A DNA stretch of 64,000 bases. Source: Gemmatimonas sp. (GTDB lineage Bacteria > Gemmatimonadota > Gemmatimonadetes > Gemmatimonadales > Gemmatimonadaceae). The notes below the pieces were generated by a model. It was not told the DNA's origin. It worked only from the letters and a program-made list of their open reading frames with translations, and did not search any database. Every line of letters begins with the position of its first letter. Position 1 is the first letter of the stretch. Made by a program: the position numbers and the translations under genes. The stretch covers positions 1 to 64,000 of the forward strand of contig NZ_JAJTHI010000043.1 of the NCBI RefSeq assembly GCF_021298855.1, in the 5' to 3' direction. Positions 14,264-22,620 of the stretch are shown in pieces.

Positions 14264-14953
14264 TTACCGGAACGGCGTGGTGTCGACGGTGACGCCAGGA
14301 CCCATGGAGCTCGAGATCGCGACGTTGCGGATGTACACACCCTTCGCCGCCGCCGGCTTGGCGCGCACGATGGTGTCCAGCAGCGCGGAGAAGTTGGACT
14401 CGAGCTGCTCAGGGGTGAACGACACCTTGCCGATCGGGGCGTGCACGTTCCCCCCCTTGTCGACGCGGAACTCGATCTTGCCACCCTTCGACTCGCGCAC
14501 CGCCTTCGCCACGTCGAACGTGACCGTGCCGGCCTTCGGATTCGGCATCAGGCCACGCGGCCCGAGCACGCGACCCAGCTGGCCCAGCTGGCCCATCTGG
14601 TCAGGCGTCGCGATCAGGACGTCGAAGTCGAGCCAGCCGTCCTTGATCTTCTGCAGAAACTCGGTGCCCACGTAGTCGGCCCCCGCGTCCTGCGCTTCCT
14701 GCACCTTGGCCCCGGCGGCAATGACGAGCACGCGCATCGTCTTGCCCGTACCGGCCGGCAACACGACGGTGCCACGCACCACCTGATCGGCGTGACGCGG
14801 ATCGACGCCGAGACGGATCGCCACTTCGACGGTCTCGTCGAACTTGGCGAACGCCATGTCCTTCACCAGCGCGATCGCCTGCTTCGAATCGTACGCCTTG
14901 GCCTGATCGCGACGCTCACTCGCGGCGCGGAACTTCTTGCCATGCATCTTCAT
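14264..14953 (-). CDS. rplA: 50S ribosomal protein L1
   Basis: A 229-residue L1, the mobile L1-stalk protein that binds 23S rRNA and helps release deacylated tRNA from the E site. Family motifs are [11 protein letters not shown] near the start, [49 protein letters not shown] and a C-terminal [12 protein letters not shown]. Length is standard. The start at 14953 (MKMHGKK) has an in-frame alternative ATG at 14947. It begins four bases after the rplK stop, so the two are probably translationally coupled. Confidence 0.97.
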   Translation of the reverse strand: MKMHGKKFRAASERRDQAKAYDSKQAIALVKDMAFAKFDETVEVAIRLGVDPRHADQVVRGTVVLPAGTGKTMRVLVIAAGAKVQEAQDAGADYVGTEFLQKIKDGWLDFDVLIATPDQMGQLGQLGRVLGPRGLMPNPKAGTVTFDVAKAVRESKGGKIEFRVDKGGNVHAPIGKVSFTPEQLESNFSALLDTIVRAKPAAAKGVYIRNVAISSSMGPGVTVDTTPFR

Positions 14954-14957
14954 GCGC

Positions 14958-15380
14958 TCAATCCTTCACCGTGATGCCCATGGACCGCGCCGCCCCGGCG
15001 ATCATCGCCACGGCGCTCTCCATGCTCTCACAGTTCAGGTCGGGCATCTTCGTGGTCGCAATCTTCTCGAGCTGCGCCCGCGTGATCGTGCCCACCTTGA
15101 CCTTGTTCGGCTGACCCGAGCCCTTGTCCACGCCGAGCTCCTTCTTGATGAGCTCCGCCGCCGGCGGAGTCTTCAGAATGAAGGTGAACGACTTGTCCGC
15201 GTAGATCGTGACCTCGACGGGGATGATCATGTCCCCGCCCTGCGTGCGAGCGTTGAACTCCTTGCAGAACCCCATGATGTTGATACCCTGGGGACCGAGG
15301 GCCGTACCTACCGGGGGCGCCGGGTTCGCTTTGCCTGCAGGAATCTGCAGCTTGACGAATCCAGTGACCTTCTTGGCCAT
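14958..15380 (-). CDS. rplK: 50S ribosomal protein L11
   Basis: A 140-residue L11. It contains the family signature ([39 protein letters not shown]) and the C-terminal rRNA-binding domain ([20 protein letters not shown]). It forms the GTPase-associated centre with 23S rRNA and is needed for stringent-response activation of RelA-type proteins. A good RBS (gaggaa) precedes the ATG. A 98-base gap with a small hairpin (gcggga/tcccgc) separates it from nusG. Confidence 0.97.
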   Translation of the reverse strand: MAKKVTGFVKLQIPAGKANPAPPVGTALGPQGINIMGFCKEFNARTQGGDMIIPVEVTIYADKSFTFILKTPPAAELIKKELGVDKGSGQPNKVKVGTITRAQLEKIATTKMPDLNCESMESAVAMIAGAARSMGITVKD

Positions 15381-15478
15381 GCGACTTCCTCATCGCGAGT
15401 TCCGCCGCGGGACCATCCCGCAACGGTCTAGCTGCCACGTTGTTTGGCGCCGAGTGGTGGCGGCGTCCTGCCGGAAGC

Positions 15479-16042
15479 TCAGTACCCGCGCAACTGCAGG
15501 TAATCCAGCTCCACGCTCGTCGGCCGACCGAACAGGCTCACCGACACCCGCACCTTGCCCTTGTCCGGCAGGATTTCCTCGACCGTCCCGTTGAAGTCCG
15601 CGAACGGCCCCTCCGTGATGGCCACCGCCTGCCCCACGAGGAACGGAATCTCCTCGCGCACCGGGCTCTCGTCGGCCGGATCCGCCTGCCCCAGCAGCCG
15701 ACGCACTTCGTCGTCGCGCAACGGCATGGGATCGCGATCCTTGCCCACGAACTTGATGACGCCCTGGATGGCGTTGATCTCGTGCAGCGTATCCTGCGAC
15801 GCCACCATCTCCACGAGCACGTACCCCGGGAAGATCTTCCGCTCCACCGCCACCTTCTTGCCGTTCTTGATTTCCACGACTTCCTGCGTCGGCACGAGCG
15901 CCTGACGAATCAGGCGATCCTCGGGCTGCGCCGGATCCATGTCGATCTTGCGCTGGATCAGGCGCTGCACCTTGTTCTCGTGGCCGGACGTCGTCTGAAT
16001 GGCGTACCAGCGGTGCTCGAGCATCGACACGGACATGGGCAT
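15479..16042 (-). CDS. nusG: Transcription termination/antitermination protein NusG
   Basis: A 187-residue NusG with the N-terminal NGN domain (HRWYAIQTTSGHENKVQRLI, KIFPGYVLVEM, VIKFVG) and a C-terminal KOW domain (VGQAVAITEGPFADFNGTVE, VSLFGRPTSVELDYLQL). It binds RNA polymerase across the clamp, suppresses pausing and bridges to Rho or to ribosomal S10. I take the ATG at 16042, four bases after the secE stop. In-frame ATGs at 16036 and 16024 are possible; upstream extension would run through secE. Normal position in the secE-nusG-rplKA order. Confidence 0.96.
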   Translation of the reverse strand: MPMSVSMLEHRWYAIQTTSGHENKVQRLIQRKIDMDPAQPEDRLIRQALVPTQEVVEIKNGKKVAVERKIFPGYVLVEMVASQDTLHEINAIQGVIKFVGKDRDPMPLRDDEVRRLLGQADPADESPVREEIPFLVGQAVAITEGPFADFNGTVEEILPDKGKVRVSVSLFGRPTSVELDYLQLRGY

Positions 16043-16046
16043 CACG

Positions 16047-16280
16047 TCAGCGACCGAACAGCATGGACGGCAGGCGCACGAGCGCAAACTGCAGCGCCAC
16101 GTCCACCAAACCGATGAGCGCTCCGAGAATCAGCACGAAAACGATGATCTGGACGGTGGCCGACTGCAGCTGCGGGCGGTCCGGCCACGTCACCTTCTTC
16201 ATCTCGGCGATCACGTCATGATAGAACGTGACCAGCCGCGTGCCGAGTCCCGGACGGGAAACCTCGACGGGTGCCGTCAT
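16047..16280 (-). CDS. secE: Preprotein translocase subunit SecE
   Basis: A 77-residue short-form SecE with one membrane helix (about residues 43-65) preceded by the conserved amphipathic segment FYHDVIAEMKKVTWPDRPQL. It stabilises SecY in the SecYEG channel. It lies three bases after rpmG and four bases before nusG on the same strand, the usual rpmG-secE-nusG arrangement. Confidence 0.95.
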   Translation of the reverse strand: MTAPVEVSRPGLGTRLVTFYHDVIAEMKKVTWPDRPQLQSATVQIIVFVLILGALIGLVDVALQFALVRLPSMLFGR

Positions 16281-16283
16281 GGC

Positions 16284-16436
16284 TTACTTGGTTTCCTTGT
16301 GGAGCTGATGCTTGTTGCAGCGCGGGCAGTACTTCTTCCACTCCACGCGTTCCGGATGAAGACGCTTGTTCTTCATCGTGAAGTAGTTGCGGTTCTTACA
16401 CTCGGTGCACCCGAGGATGATCTTCTCGCGCGGCAT
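16284..16436 (-). CDS. rpmG: 50S ribosomal protein L33
   Basis: A 50-residue protein, [19 protein letters not shown]... ending in ...HKETK, read directly from the minus strand. It has the four cysteines of the zinc-binding form of L33 (CTEC and CPRC), the NYFTMKNKR core and the basic [12 protein letters not shown] segment. L33 sits near the E site of the large subunit. The cysteine form is the zinc-containing paralogue type. It is the first gene of the rpmG-secE-nusG unit and has a plausible promoter about 80 bases upstream. Confidence 0.95.
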   Translation of the reverse strand: MPREKIILGCTECKNRNYFTMKNKRLHPERVEWKKYCPRCNKHQLHKETK

Positions 16437-16519
16437 ATCCCGGCTCCGTCACAGCTCTTCGAAAATTCCCGATAGTTCGGACCCACCTCCGGCTTTCACC
16501 GAAGTGGGGTGAGCCTTGC

Positions 16520-16548
16520 AACGTAGTAGCGCAAGACGCCCCCCGCAA
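16520..16548 (-). promoter_or_regulatory. Candidate sigma-70-type promoter for rpmG-secE-nusG
   Basis: On the minus strand a TTGCGG box (16543-16548) and a TACGTT box (16520-16525) are separated by 17 bases, with transcription expected to start about 75 bases before the rpmG ATG. Both boxes are imperfect, so this is a position-supported guess. The rest of the interval 16437-16760 holds only this and the tRNA terminator; I see no gene in it. Confidence 0.35.
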
Positions 16549-16708
16549 GTCACGCGCCCAAGCTCTCCACACCACTGGCCCCGACTCCGCAAGTGCCCGT
16601 GGATTCGCGCCTTACCAGCCCGTCCGCACCCCCAAACGGGGCCCGAACTGCCGGTCAAGTGCCAGCCGGGCGCACCCCGCACCCGCGCACCACGCTGCCC
16701 CCAAACGC

Positions 16709-16745
16709 CACCGCCCCCCTCGTGCGCGGCACGAGGGGGGCGGTG
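16709..16745 (-). terminator. Terminator after the tRNA cluster, perfect 17-bp stem
   Basis: Arms 16709-16725 and 16729-16745 are perfect complements with a three-base loop. The hairpin starts 16 bases past the 3' end of tRNA-Thr(GGT), and a short T run follows on the minus strand (gcgtttggg). It should end the tRNA transcript. Confidence 0.75.
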
Positions 16746-16760
16746 ACGTGGTCCAACGAG

Positions 16761-16833
16761 AGCTCACGACCGGGATCGAACCGGTGACCTCATCCTTACC
16801 AAGGATGTGCTCTGCCGACTGAGCTACGTGAGC
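16761..16833 (-). tRNA. tRNA-Thr (anticodon GGT)
   Basis: Read on the minus strand, the 7-bp acceptor (GCTCACG/CGTGAGC), D arm (GCTCAGTCGGCAGAGC), anticodon arm CATCC-TTGGTAA-GGATG and T arm (CCGGTTCGATCCCGG) are intact. The anticodon GGT decodes ACC/ACU. CCA is not encoded. Last of four tRNAs in the Thr-Tyr-Gly-Thr series. Confidence 0.95.
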
Positions 16834-16854
16834 GTCCTGCACCGGCAACCACAG

Positions 16855-16927
16855 AGCGGGAGACGGGGCTCGAACCCGCGACATCAAGCTTGGAAGGCTT
16901 GCGCTCTACCAGCTGAGCTACTCCCGC
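16855..16927 (-). tRNA. tRNA-Gly (anticodon TCC)
   Basis: A complete cloverleaf on the minus strand: acceptor GCGGGAG/CTCCCGC, D arm GCTCAGCTGGTAGAGC, anticodon arm CAAGC-CTTCCAA-GCTTG and T arm with GGTTCGAGCC. TCC reads GGA/GGG. Third gene of the cluster; CCA not encoded. Confidence 0.95.
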
Positions 16928-16969
16928 GTGCACACACTGCTACCCGCCACTGCGCCGGCGGTCCTGCCA

Positions 16970-17052
16970 TGGTGGGGGAAGGATTCGAACCTTCGAAGGC
17001 TTGCGCCGTCAGATTTACAGTCTGATCTCGTTGGCCACTTGAGTACCCCACC
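16970..17052 (-). tRNA. tRNA-Tyr (anticodon GTA)
   Basis: An 83-base class II tRNA on the minus strand with acceptor GGTGGGG/CCCCACC, anticodon loop CTGTAAA and a long variable arm, followed by a T arm with GGTTCGAATCC. The discriminator base is A, as expected for tyrosine. Second gene of the cluster. Confidence 0.95.
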
Positions 17053-17086
17053 CAAGTTCCGCCGGCCGCCGCGCGAGTGCCGCGAA

Positions 17087-17159
17087 AGCTGACGAGGGGG
17101 CTCGAACCCCTGACCTGCTGATTACAAATCAGCTGCTCTACCAACTGAGCTACGTCAGC
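17087..17159 (-). tRNA. tRNA-Thr (anticodon TGT)
   Basis: A complete cloverleaf on the minus strand: acceptor GCTGACG/CGTCAGC, D arm GCTCAGTTGGTAGAGC, anticodon arm CTGAT-TTGTAAT-CAG and T arm GGGGTTCGAGCCCC. TGT reads ACA/ACG. It is first in the Thr-Tyr-Gly-Thr order, the same order as the tRNA cluster that precedes tufB in enterobacteria. Confidence 0.95.
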
Positions 17160-17183
17160 AGAAAGGACCCGAACTCCCGGAGA

Positions 17184-17200
17184 CCCCAATGCTAATGGGG
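17184..17200 (-). terminator. Weak hairpin between cysS and the tRNA cluster
   Basis: CCCCA and TGGGG arms enclose a seven-base loop in the short gap after the cysS stop. It may be a weak terminator or a processing site; there is no T tract. Confidence 0.3.
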
Positions 17201-17243
17201 CACGGTGCCGCGCGGTAGCTCCCCTGCCCCACTCGCCACAACC

Positions 17244-18650
17244 TCAGCCGCGTCGCCAGCGTGTCCCGCCCGGCCCGTCCTCAATGAGGATGCCCCGCGC
17301 CGTGAGCTCGGCGCGCACCTGGTCGGCAGCGGCAAAATCACGGCGCTCCCGGGCCGCGCGCCGGGCGGCAAGGCGCTCCTCCACCCACGCCGCCAGCTCG
17401 CTCTCCGTATCCTGCTCCGGGACAAGATCGAGGACCGAATCCATGAGACGGAACGCCGCCCGTGCCCGTTCCAGCGCCGCCCCGTCGGTGCCCCCGGCAT
17501 CGAGCTCCCGGTTGGCCTCGGTGATGAAGGTGAACAGCGCCGCCATGGCCTCGGGGGCGTTGAGGTCGTCGAACAGGGCGTCGAGAAACGCCTTCTCCGC
17601 CCGCGTGGCCGCCGCGGCGAGCGCCGGCGTGGCGCCGGTCGCCTCGGCCAGACGCCTGGCAAAGGCCCCAATGCGGTTCACCGCCGCCCGCGACTGCTCG
17701 AGCGAGTCCTCGCCCAGATTGAGCTGCTTGCGGTAGTGTGCGCTGAACACGAAGTGCCGGTAGGCGGTGCCGCTGATCCCCTGCTCCCGCAACTCCACCA
17801 CGTTGGCCACGTTGCCGACCCGCTTGGCCATCTTGGCGCCATCGGTGAGCAGGAACTCCCCGTGGCACCAGCAGCGCGCGAACGGCTTGCCGGTGGCCGC
17901 CTCGCTCTGCGCGATTTCGTCCTCGTGATGCGGGAAGATGAGGTCGATCCCCCCGGCGTGGAGATCGAATGTCTCGCCGAGGTACTTCATGGCCATCGCC
18001 GAGCACTCGAGGTGCCAGCCGGGACGGCCGCGCCCCCAGGGCGAGTCCCAGGCGGCCCCGGTGGCCTCATCCTCGGGCTTGGCCGCCTTCCAGAGCGCGA
18101 AGTCCTGGGCGTTTTCCTTGGCGTATTCGTCCTGCGCCACCCGTGCGCCGCTCTTCACCTCGCGCTTGTCAAGCTGCGAAAGCTTCCCGTAATCGGGGAA
18201 CTGGTCGATGGCGAAATACACCGACCCGTCGTCGGCCACGTAGGCCACGCCGTTGGCCACCAACCGCTCGACCAGCGCGATCATTTCCGGGAGGTGCTCC
18301 GTGGCCTTGGGATACCGCTCGGCATCCTCGATCCGCAGGTATCGGCGGTCGGTGTGGAAGAGCTCGGTATAGGGTTCAGTGACCTCGAGAATGTGCTGGC
18401 CATTCGCCTGCGCCTTGCGGATGATCTTGTCATCCACGTCGGTGAGGTTCATGACCTGCTCCACGTGCCAGCCGGCCAACCGGAACACCCGCCGCAGCAG
18501 GTCTTCGAAGAGAAACGTGCGAAAATTGCCGAGGTGGGCCGCGTTGTAGACCGTGGGTCCGCACGTGTACATGCGCACCGTCTGTCCATCGGCGGGCGCG
18601 AACGGCTCGACGCGGCGCGTGAGCGTGTTGTACAGGCGGAACTCGGGCAT
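17244..18650 (-). CDS. cysS: Cysteinyl-tRNA synthetase
   Basis: A 468-residue class I synthetase that charges tRNA-Cys. It has the zinc-binding cysteine in TCGPTVYN (C30), the HIGH motif as HLGN (39-42), the cysteine-binding region [23 protein letters not shown] with further zinc ligands, and a KMSKS motif as KMAKR ([11 protein letters not shown]). The C-terminal DALR-like helical region and an [13 protein letters not shown] segment are present. I start at the ATG 18650 (MPEFRLYN); upstream codons to 18749 are not conserved family sequence. It lies upstream of the tRNA cluster on the same strand. Confidence 0.95.
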   Translation of the reverse strand: MPEFRLYNTLTRRVEPFAPADGQTVRMYTCGPTVYNAAHLGNFRTFLFEDLLRRVFRLAGWHVEQVMNLTDVDDKIIRKAQANGQHILEVTEPYTELFHTDRRYLRIEDAERYPKATEHLPEMIALVERLVANGVAYVADDGSVYFAIDQFPDYGKLSQLDKREVKSGARVAQDEYAKENAQDFALWKAAKPEDEATGAAWDSPWGRGRPGWHLECSAMAMKYLGETFDLHAGGIDLIFPHHEDEIAQSEAATGKPFARCWCHGEFLLTDGAKMAKRVGNVANVVELREQGISGTAYRHFVFSAHYRKQLNLGEDSLEQSRAAVNRIGAFARRLAEATGATPALAAAATRAEKAFLDALFDDLNAPEAMAALFTFITEANRELDAGGTDGAALERARAAFRLMDSVLDLVPEQDTESELAAWVEERLAARRAARERRDFAAADQVRAELTARGILIEDGPGGTRWRRG

Positions 18651-18767
18651 TGGCGCAGGTGGCGGAGGCAGGAACCTTGAAACGCGCGGGATCTCCACGC
18701 AAAGTAACGCGTTGAATGTAGGGGGCCTGTCACCCCCTCGGCTCCCCACCCTCGTCCGGTACCGACC

Positions 18768-19388
18768 ATGCGTGCAGCGTCGTCCTCGTCACCGCGTTCA
18801 TTCCGCGTCCGCTACGCCGCCGTCCTCGCGGCCCTGATCGCCGTGGGCGTTTCGGCGCGCAGCAGCCGGGCCGCCCAGGTCCTGGTCGTGCAGCCCCCCT
18901 CCCAGCCGGCGGTACCCGCCGCACCGGCCACCGACTCGTCGGCCGGGCAGACTTCCGCCCCGGACAGCGCCGCGGCCGACGCGCTGGTGGTGTCGGATTC
19001 ACTGGCGCCCGCGATGACCGATGCCAGTCAGCCCGTAGCCCTGAAGGCCGCGGCTCCGGCGCCAGCCGCGCCCGCCGCCTGGCCGGTGGACCCCGTGACG
19101 GGGCAGACGCTCATCAACGGGCGCCCGGTCGTGGGCCGCGTCTTCATCATGAAGAAGACCGACGGCACGGTGAAGTATCCCAACGTGGCGGACGTGATCG
19201 CGCACGAAGCGCTCGCGCCGCTGCCGCCCGTGGTGGGCTCCAGCTACACGCCGGCTCCCATCACCAACCAGCGCCGCATGCGTGGCATCATGATTCAGAG
19301 CACGCTGTGGGACATCGACGCCAAGCGCAGCGCCGTGCGCCACCGCTACTACCCGGCCAGCACCCCGGCCAATCAGCTGGGGCAGTAA
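18768..19388 (+). CDS. Secreted protein of unknown function
   Basis: A 206-residue protein with a typical signal peptide (basic start, hydrophobic stretch at about 16-30, then SRAAQ cleavage context). The mature part begins with a long Ala/Pro/Ser-rich region to about residue 110 and ends in a compact segment (VDPVTGQTLINGRPVVGRVFIMKKTDGTV ... RRMRGIMIQSTLWDIDAKRSAVRHRYYP). I do not recognise a family. The conserved-looking end suggests a small envelope protein rather than a spurious frame. Diverges from cysS with 117 bases between starts. Confidence 0.6.
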   Translation: MRAASSSSPRSFRVRYAAVLAALIAVGVSARSSRAAQVLVVQPPSQPAVPAAPATDSSAGQTSAPDSAAADALVVSDSLAPAMTDASQPVALKAAAPAPAAPAAWPVDPVTGQTLINGRPVVGRVFIMKKTDGTVKYPNVADVIAHEALAPLPPVVGSSYTPAPITNQRRMRGIMIQSTLWDIDAKRSAVRHRYYPASTPANQLGQ

Positions 19389-19478
19389 GGCCAGCCGGCC
19401 GCACCACACGCCACTCGACCGGCGCGCCCGGGGCTGCGGCCTCGGGCGCGTTGCCGTGATGCGGCCTCCACTGATCCA

Positions 19479-20102
19479 TCATTCCCACCGTGGCAGGTCG
19501 AACAGGCGCCCGTGGTGCAGCCGCATCACCCGGCTCCCCTCCCCGGGCAAGCGGTACCCGTGCGGCGTTGGTTCATGCAGGGCCCCGCGAGGCCGTTCAA
19601 CGGCAGGATCGTCGCCGTGTGGTACGTGCCAGGGCACCAGCACCAGGGCGTCTCCGGCCGCGCGTGCGCGCTGCGCCCACTCCCGCCACTGCTGACGCGT
19701 ACCGTCGACTTCGGGTTGCCGCCGTGTGGCGCGCAGCAGGTACACAACGGGGCGGCCCGGCGATGCCGCCGCCTCCCGCGGCGCACTGCGCCATCCCTCC
19801 TGCACCGCCTGCATCGTGTCGAGACTGATGCGGCAGCGCCGAATGCGCACGCCCGCGCCGACATGACGTTCACCCGTGAGGTGCGCGCCCGCGGCCAGTG
19901 CGCCGTGTCCCCGCAGCGCCGCCAGCAGCACGGTGGCGCTGGACGGGTCGCGATGGTGCACCACGATGCAGTCGCCCTGCCGCACGCTGACGTGCACCCG
20001 ATCGAGTAGCCGCACGCTGGCGCGGCACCGCGGGGGAAGCCCCGCCTGCCATTCGGCGGAGGCGTTGACCAACGACAGCAACGGGCGCGATGAAGAGCTC
20101 AT
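19479..20102 (-). CDS. Degenerate ABC-ATPase-like protein, unknown function
   Basis: A 207-residue protein that keeps the outline of an ABC ATPase without its catalytic sites. The N-terminal part reads like the strand-loop-strand entry (LLDRVHVSVRQGDCIVVHH), the position of Walker A is HHRDPSSATVLLAAL with no GKS/T, and the end has GDALVLVPWHV and SRVMRLHHGRLFD, which resemble the Walker B/H-loop strand and the closing strands of ABC domains. The signature LSGGQ is not visible. A non-hydrolysing relative or a decayed gene are both possible. Alone on the minus strand between two plus/minus boundaries. Confidence 0.45.
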   Translation of the reverse strand: MSSSSRPLLSLVNASAEWQAGLPPRCRASVRLLDRVHVSVRQGDCIVVHHRDPSSATVLLAALRGHGALAAGAHLTGERHVGAGVRIRRCRISLDTMQAVQEGWRSAPREAAASPGRPVVYLLRATRRQPEVDGTRQQWREWAQRARAAGDALVLVPWHVPHGDDPAVERPRGALHEPTPHGYRLPGEGSRVMRLHHGRLFDLPRWE

Positions 20103-20191
20103 GCGTCACGATGCACCATGCACGCGCGGGCTGTGTCATCGGAATCGTGCACACCGGACCGTGGCGACGCAGCGCCACCCACGGGTACCAT

Positions 20192-20233
20192 GGCACCGCG
20201 GCGTCCCCGTGCCTACGGAGACGCCGCGGTGCC
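20192..20233 (-). terminator. Terminator after pspA, 14-bp stem
   Basis: Perfect arms 20192-20205 and 20220-20233 (ggcaccgcggcgtc and its complement) enclose a 14-base loop about 28 bases after the pspA stop. No clear T tract. It would close the sdaAB-to-pspA transcript. Confidence 0.6.
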
Positions 20234-20260
20234 ACCCGGTGACACGATCACCCGACCGAT

Positions 20261-21127
20261 TCAGCGTCCCGGGTTCGTCTGTCCGAGCCGCTCGATTTCG
20301 GCGATCAGATCGGCCTCGGCGGTCCTCGCGTCGGATGCCGCCGCGGGAGATGTGGAGGCAGGGAGCTGCGCCGGCGGCGCGGCCGGCGCGGCCGCTTCCG
20401 TGGGCCCCGCCCCAAGCTGACGCGACGGTGCCGGGGCACCGGCGCTCAGCATGCCCATGCGCTGCTTCAGCGCCGACAGCTGCAAGTCGGCCGACACGCC
20501 GCCGGACGCGCGCTCGAGCTGCTTGAACTCGCCGGCGAGGCGATCACCGCTGAACTCCTCGTCGATTTCCTGCGCGGCCTGCAGCTGACGCTCGTTGGCC
20601 GTGATCTTCTCCTCCATGCGCGCAAACGCTTCGAACGCGGAGTTCTCCGACAGCCCCGACATCGTTTGCGAGATGCGCGCCTGGGCCTCGGCACGCCGCT
20701 GGCGCGCGAGCAGCAGGTTCTTCTTGCGCTTCGCTTCCTCGATCTTGTCGTTGAGATCGCGCAGCGACTGCTTGAGCTTCTCGGTCTCCTGCTTGTGCGC
20801 CTCCCAGGTGGCCGCCAGCTGCTGCCCGTGCTCCAGGTGCTCCTGACCGCGCATGAGCGCCTGCTTGGCCAGGTCGTCGCGCCCTTCCTGCACCGCGAGC
20901 ATGGCGCGCTTCTCCCAGTCGTCGGCCAACTTGAACTCGGCTTCCGCCTGATCCTTGAGGCGCTTCTCGTCGGCGATGGCGGCGGCGACCTGCTGCTTGG
21001 CCTTCGCCAACTGATTGCGCATGTCGACGATGATCTGGTTCAGCATCTTCTCGGGGTTTTCCGCCGAGGAGATGAGGTCGTTCAGGTTCGACTTGATCAG
21101 CGTCGAAAGACGATCGAAGATACCCAT
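20261..21127 (-). CDS. pspA: PspA/IM30 family envelope-stress protein
   Basis: A 288-residue protein that is almost entirely coiled coil, starting with the family opening MGIFDRLSTLIKSNLNDLISSAENPEKMLNQ. The amphipathic N-terminal helix binds stressed membrane and the rest polymerises into ESCRT-III-like rods. After about residue 230 it carries an Ala/Pro-rich linker (PAPSRQLGAGPTEAAAPAAPP) and a short acidic tail helix, longer than the classical 222-residue form. It follows the YbjN-like gene after three bases, so the two are co-translated; there is no pspB/C or pspF gene here. Confidence 0.92.
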   Translation of the reverse strand: MGIFDRLSTLIKSNLNDLISSAENPEKMLNQIIVDMRNQLAKAKQQVAAAIADEKRLKDQAEAEFKLADDWEKRAMLAVQEGRDDLAKQALMRGQEHLEHGQQLAATWEAHKQETEKLKQSLRDLNDKIEEAKRKKNLLLARQRRAEAQARISQTMSGLSENSAFEAFARMEEKITANERQLQAAQEIDEEFSGDRLAGEFKQLERASGGVSADLQLSALKQRMGMLSAGAPAPSRQLGAGPTEAAAPAAPPAQLPASTSPAAASDARTAEADLIAEIERLGQTNPGR

Positions 21128-21130
21128 GGA

Positions 21131-21535
21131 TCAGCGAGCCTCGCGGAAGGCGGCCAGCTCACGCAAATGTCCGGTGAGCGAAAGTGTCATGCTTTCGAAC
21201 GACGCCAGAAACTCCTCGAAATCGAGGTGCGCGAGCTCGAGCGCCTCGGTGAGCACCACGGCATCGCCATCGATGCCGTACGCGCCATGCAACAGGTCGG
21301 TGGCGTTCAGCTCCAGGAGGCGACGGTTGAGCGCGGCCGATTCGGCGGCGTCTGCCGGCAGGGGCATCACCTTCACGCGCAGCAGCACCACCGGCGGATT
21401 GTGGGTGACAACGACATCGAAATCGAGCGCACCGCCCGGCTTCACCACCCAGAGTCCCGGTTCGACTTCCTGATACGTGGCGCCGTCGGCATTGAGCCGG
21501 TCGAGGAACGCCTCGATGTCCTCACGCGTGACCAT
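21131..21535 (-). CDS. YbjN / type III chaperone-like domain protein
   Basis: A 134-residue protein with the alpha/beta layout of the YbjN and CesT/Tir-chaperone-like fold: helix (REDIEAFLDRL), strands (TYQEVEPGLWVVK, DFDVVVTHNPPVVLLRVKVMPLP), then helices with LNRRLLELNATDLLHGAYGIDGDAVVL. The LN..L..G.y.id....V pattern is typical. Members are thought to be protein-binding regulators. The tight coupling with pspA (three-base gap) suggests a partner or regulator of PspA. That link is inference from context. Confidence 0.65.
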   Translation of the reverse strand: MVTREDIEAFLDRLNADGATYQEVEPGLWVVKPGGALDFDVVVTHNPPVVLLRVKVMPLPADAAESAALNRRLLELNATDLLHGAYGIDGDAVVLTEALELAHLDFEEFLASFESMTLSLTGHLRELAAFREAR

Positions 21536-21636
21536 GATCGATTCCCTTGAGGTTCGGTTGCTGAGCCGTACGGGAGCAGGCGCGGTTTCGTTTCGACACG
21601 ATCCGCGCCGTCAGCGGAAGATACGCCGAAGACGGG

Positions 21637-22620
21637 TCAGGGACAGCGGCCGACATAGATCGCGCCCTGCCGCCCCTCGGTGACGACCAGCAGGCGGCCG
21701 TCGGCGAGCCAGGTGAGCCCCTCGGCCGTGTCCTCGCGAATGGGAAGGGCACATCGGGCCACCAGGGCGCCGGGACGTCCGGTAGCCGGATCGGCGTCGA
21801 ACACATGCACCGCGCCATACGAGAGCAGGGCCAGGCGTCTCCGGCCGTCGACCAGCGGCGCCGACAGGCTGGCGTCCGTCACCCAGTCGTGCGCGGTGCC
21901 ACGTTCGGGGATGAGCGGCAGCGAGTCCACCACCGCCGCCGTATACACGCCCCCCTGCTCCCACGCCGCCCGCGGCACATGGTACACACGCACCGGGCGC
22001 CACGCGCCGCCGGCGCCTCGTGCGGGGCGCTTGGTGACCAGCCACAGGCCGCCGTCCGCTCCGGCGTACATCGCCTCCACGTCGTACGAACCATCGGCAT
22101 AGCGCACATCGAGTGATCGCCGCACGCGCACCGTACTCGCGGTGGTCCGTGGCTCCGCGAGCTGGTACAGCGTCAGCGTTCCACGAATGGCCGCGTTGTC
22201 GCCGACGTCGCCAATGGTGACGCACTGTCCCTCACTGCATGGTCCGGTGGCCAGCGCTTCCCAGTCCCGGTTCCTGACGCCCTTCACATCCACCCGCCCG
22301 AGGGCGCGCCCCGTGCTGTCGAAGGCGAACAACGTTTCGTCGTTCCCGCTGTCGTTCTGGCTCCAGAAAACGCCGGGCTCACCCACCGATACCACCGCGC
22401 CAGACGCCTCTTCCAGCGCGTCGTCAGCGAAGCGTCCACTGCGGTGGGTCTCGCGCAGCACCACATCACCCTGGCGCACCCAGCGCAGCTGACCGCCTCC
22501 CACGGGATCGCACCCCGCCATGAGAAGGCCGGTCAGCAGCAGACTGGCGCGCCCTGCAACGGCGGCAGCAACGGCCGCCGCAGCGGTGGCCCCGCCCAGC
22601 GGGCGCGACCGCTCACCCAC
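21637..22620 (-). CDS. Predicted beta-propeller lipoprotein
   Basis: A 327-residue protein with a GTG start, an Ala-rich hydrophobic leader and a lipobox LLMAGC (Cys near 37), so an outer-envelope lipoprotein. The mature part contains spaced motifs of a propeller fold often seen in secreted proteins of unknown function: FWSQNDSGNDETLFAFD, NRDWEALATGP, TIGDVGDNAAIRG, SYDVEAMYAG, DTAEGLTWLADGRLLVVTEG. No catalytic residues can be assigned. Its start overlaps the end of sdaAA by eight bases, so it is probably translated from the same message. Confidence 0.65.
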   Translation of the reverse strand: MGERSRPLGGATAAAAVAAAVAGRASLLLTGLLMAGCDPVGGGQLRWVRQGDVVLRETHRSGRFADDALEEASGAVVSVGEPGVFWSQNDSGNDETLFAFDSTGRALGRVDVKGVRNRDWEALATGPCSEGQCVTIGDVGDNAAIRGTLTLYQLAEPRTTASTVRVRRSLDVRYADGSYDVEAMYAGADGGLWLVTKRPARGAGGAWRPVRVYHVPRAAWEQGGVYTAAVVDSLPLIPERGTAHDWVTDASLSAPLVDGRRRLALLSYGAVHVFDADPATGRPGALVARCALPIREDTAEGLTWLADGRLLVVTEGRQGAIYVGRCP

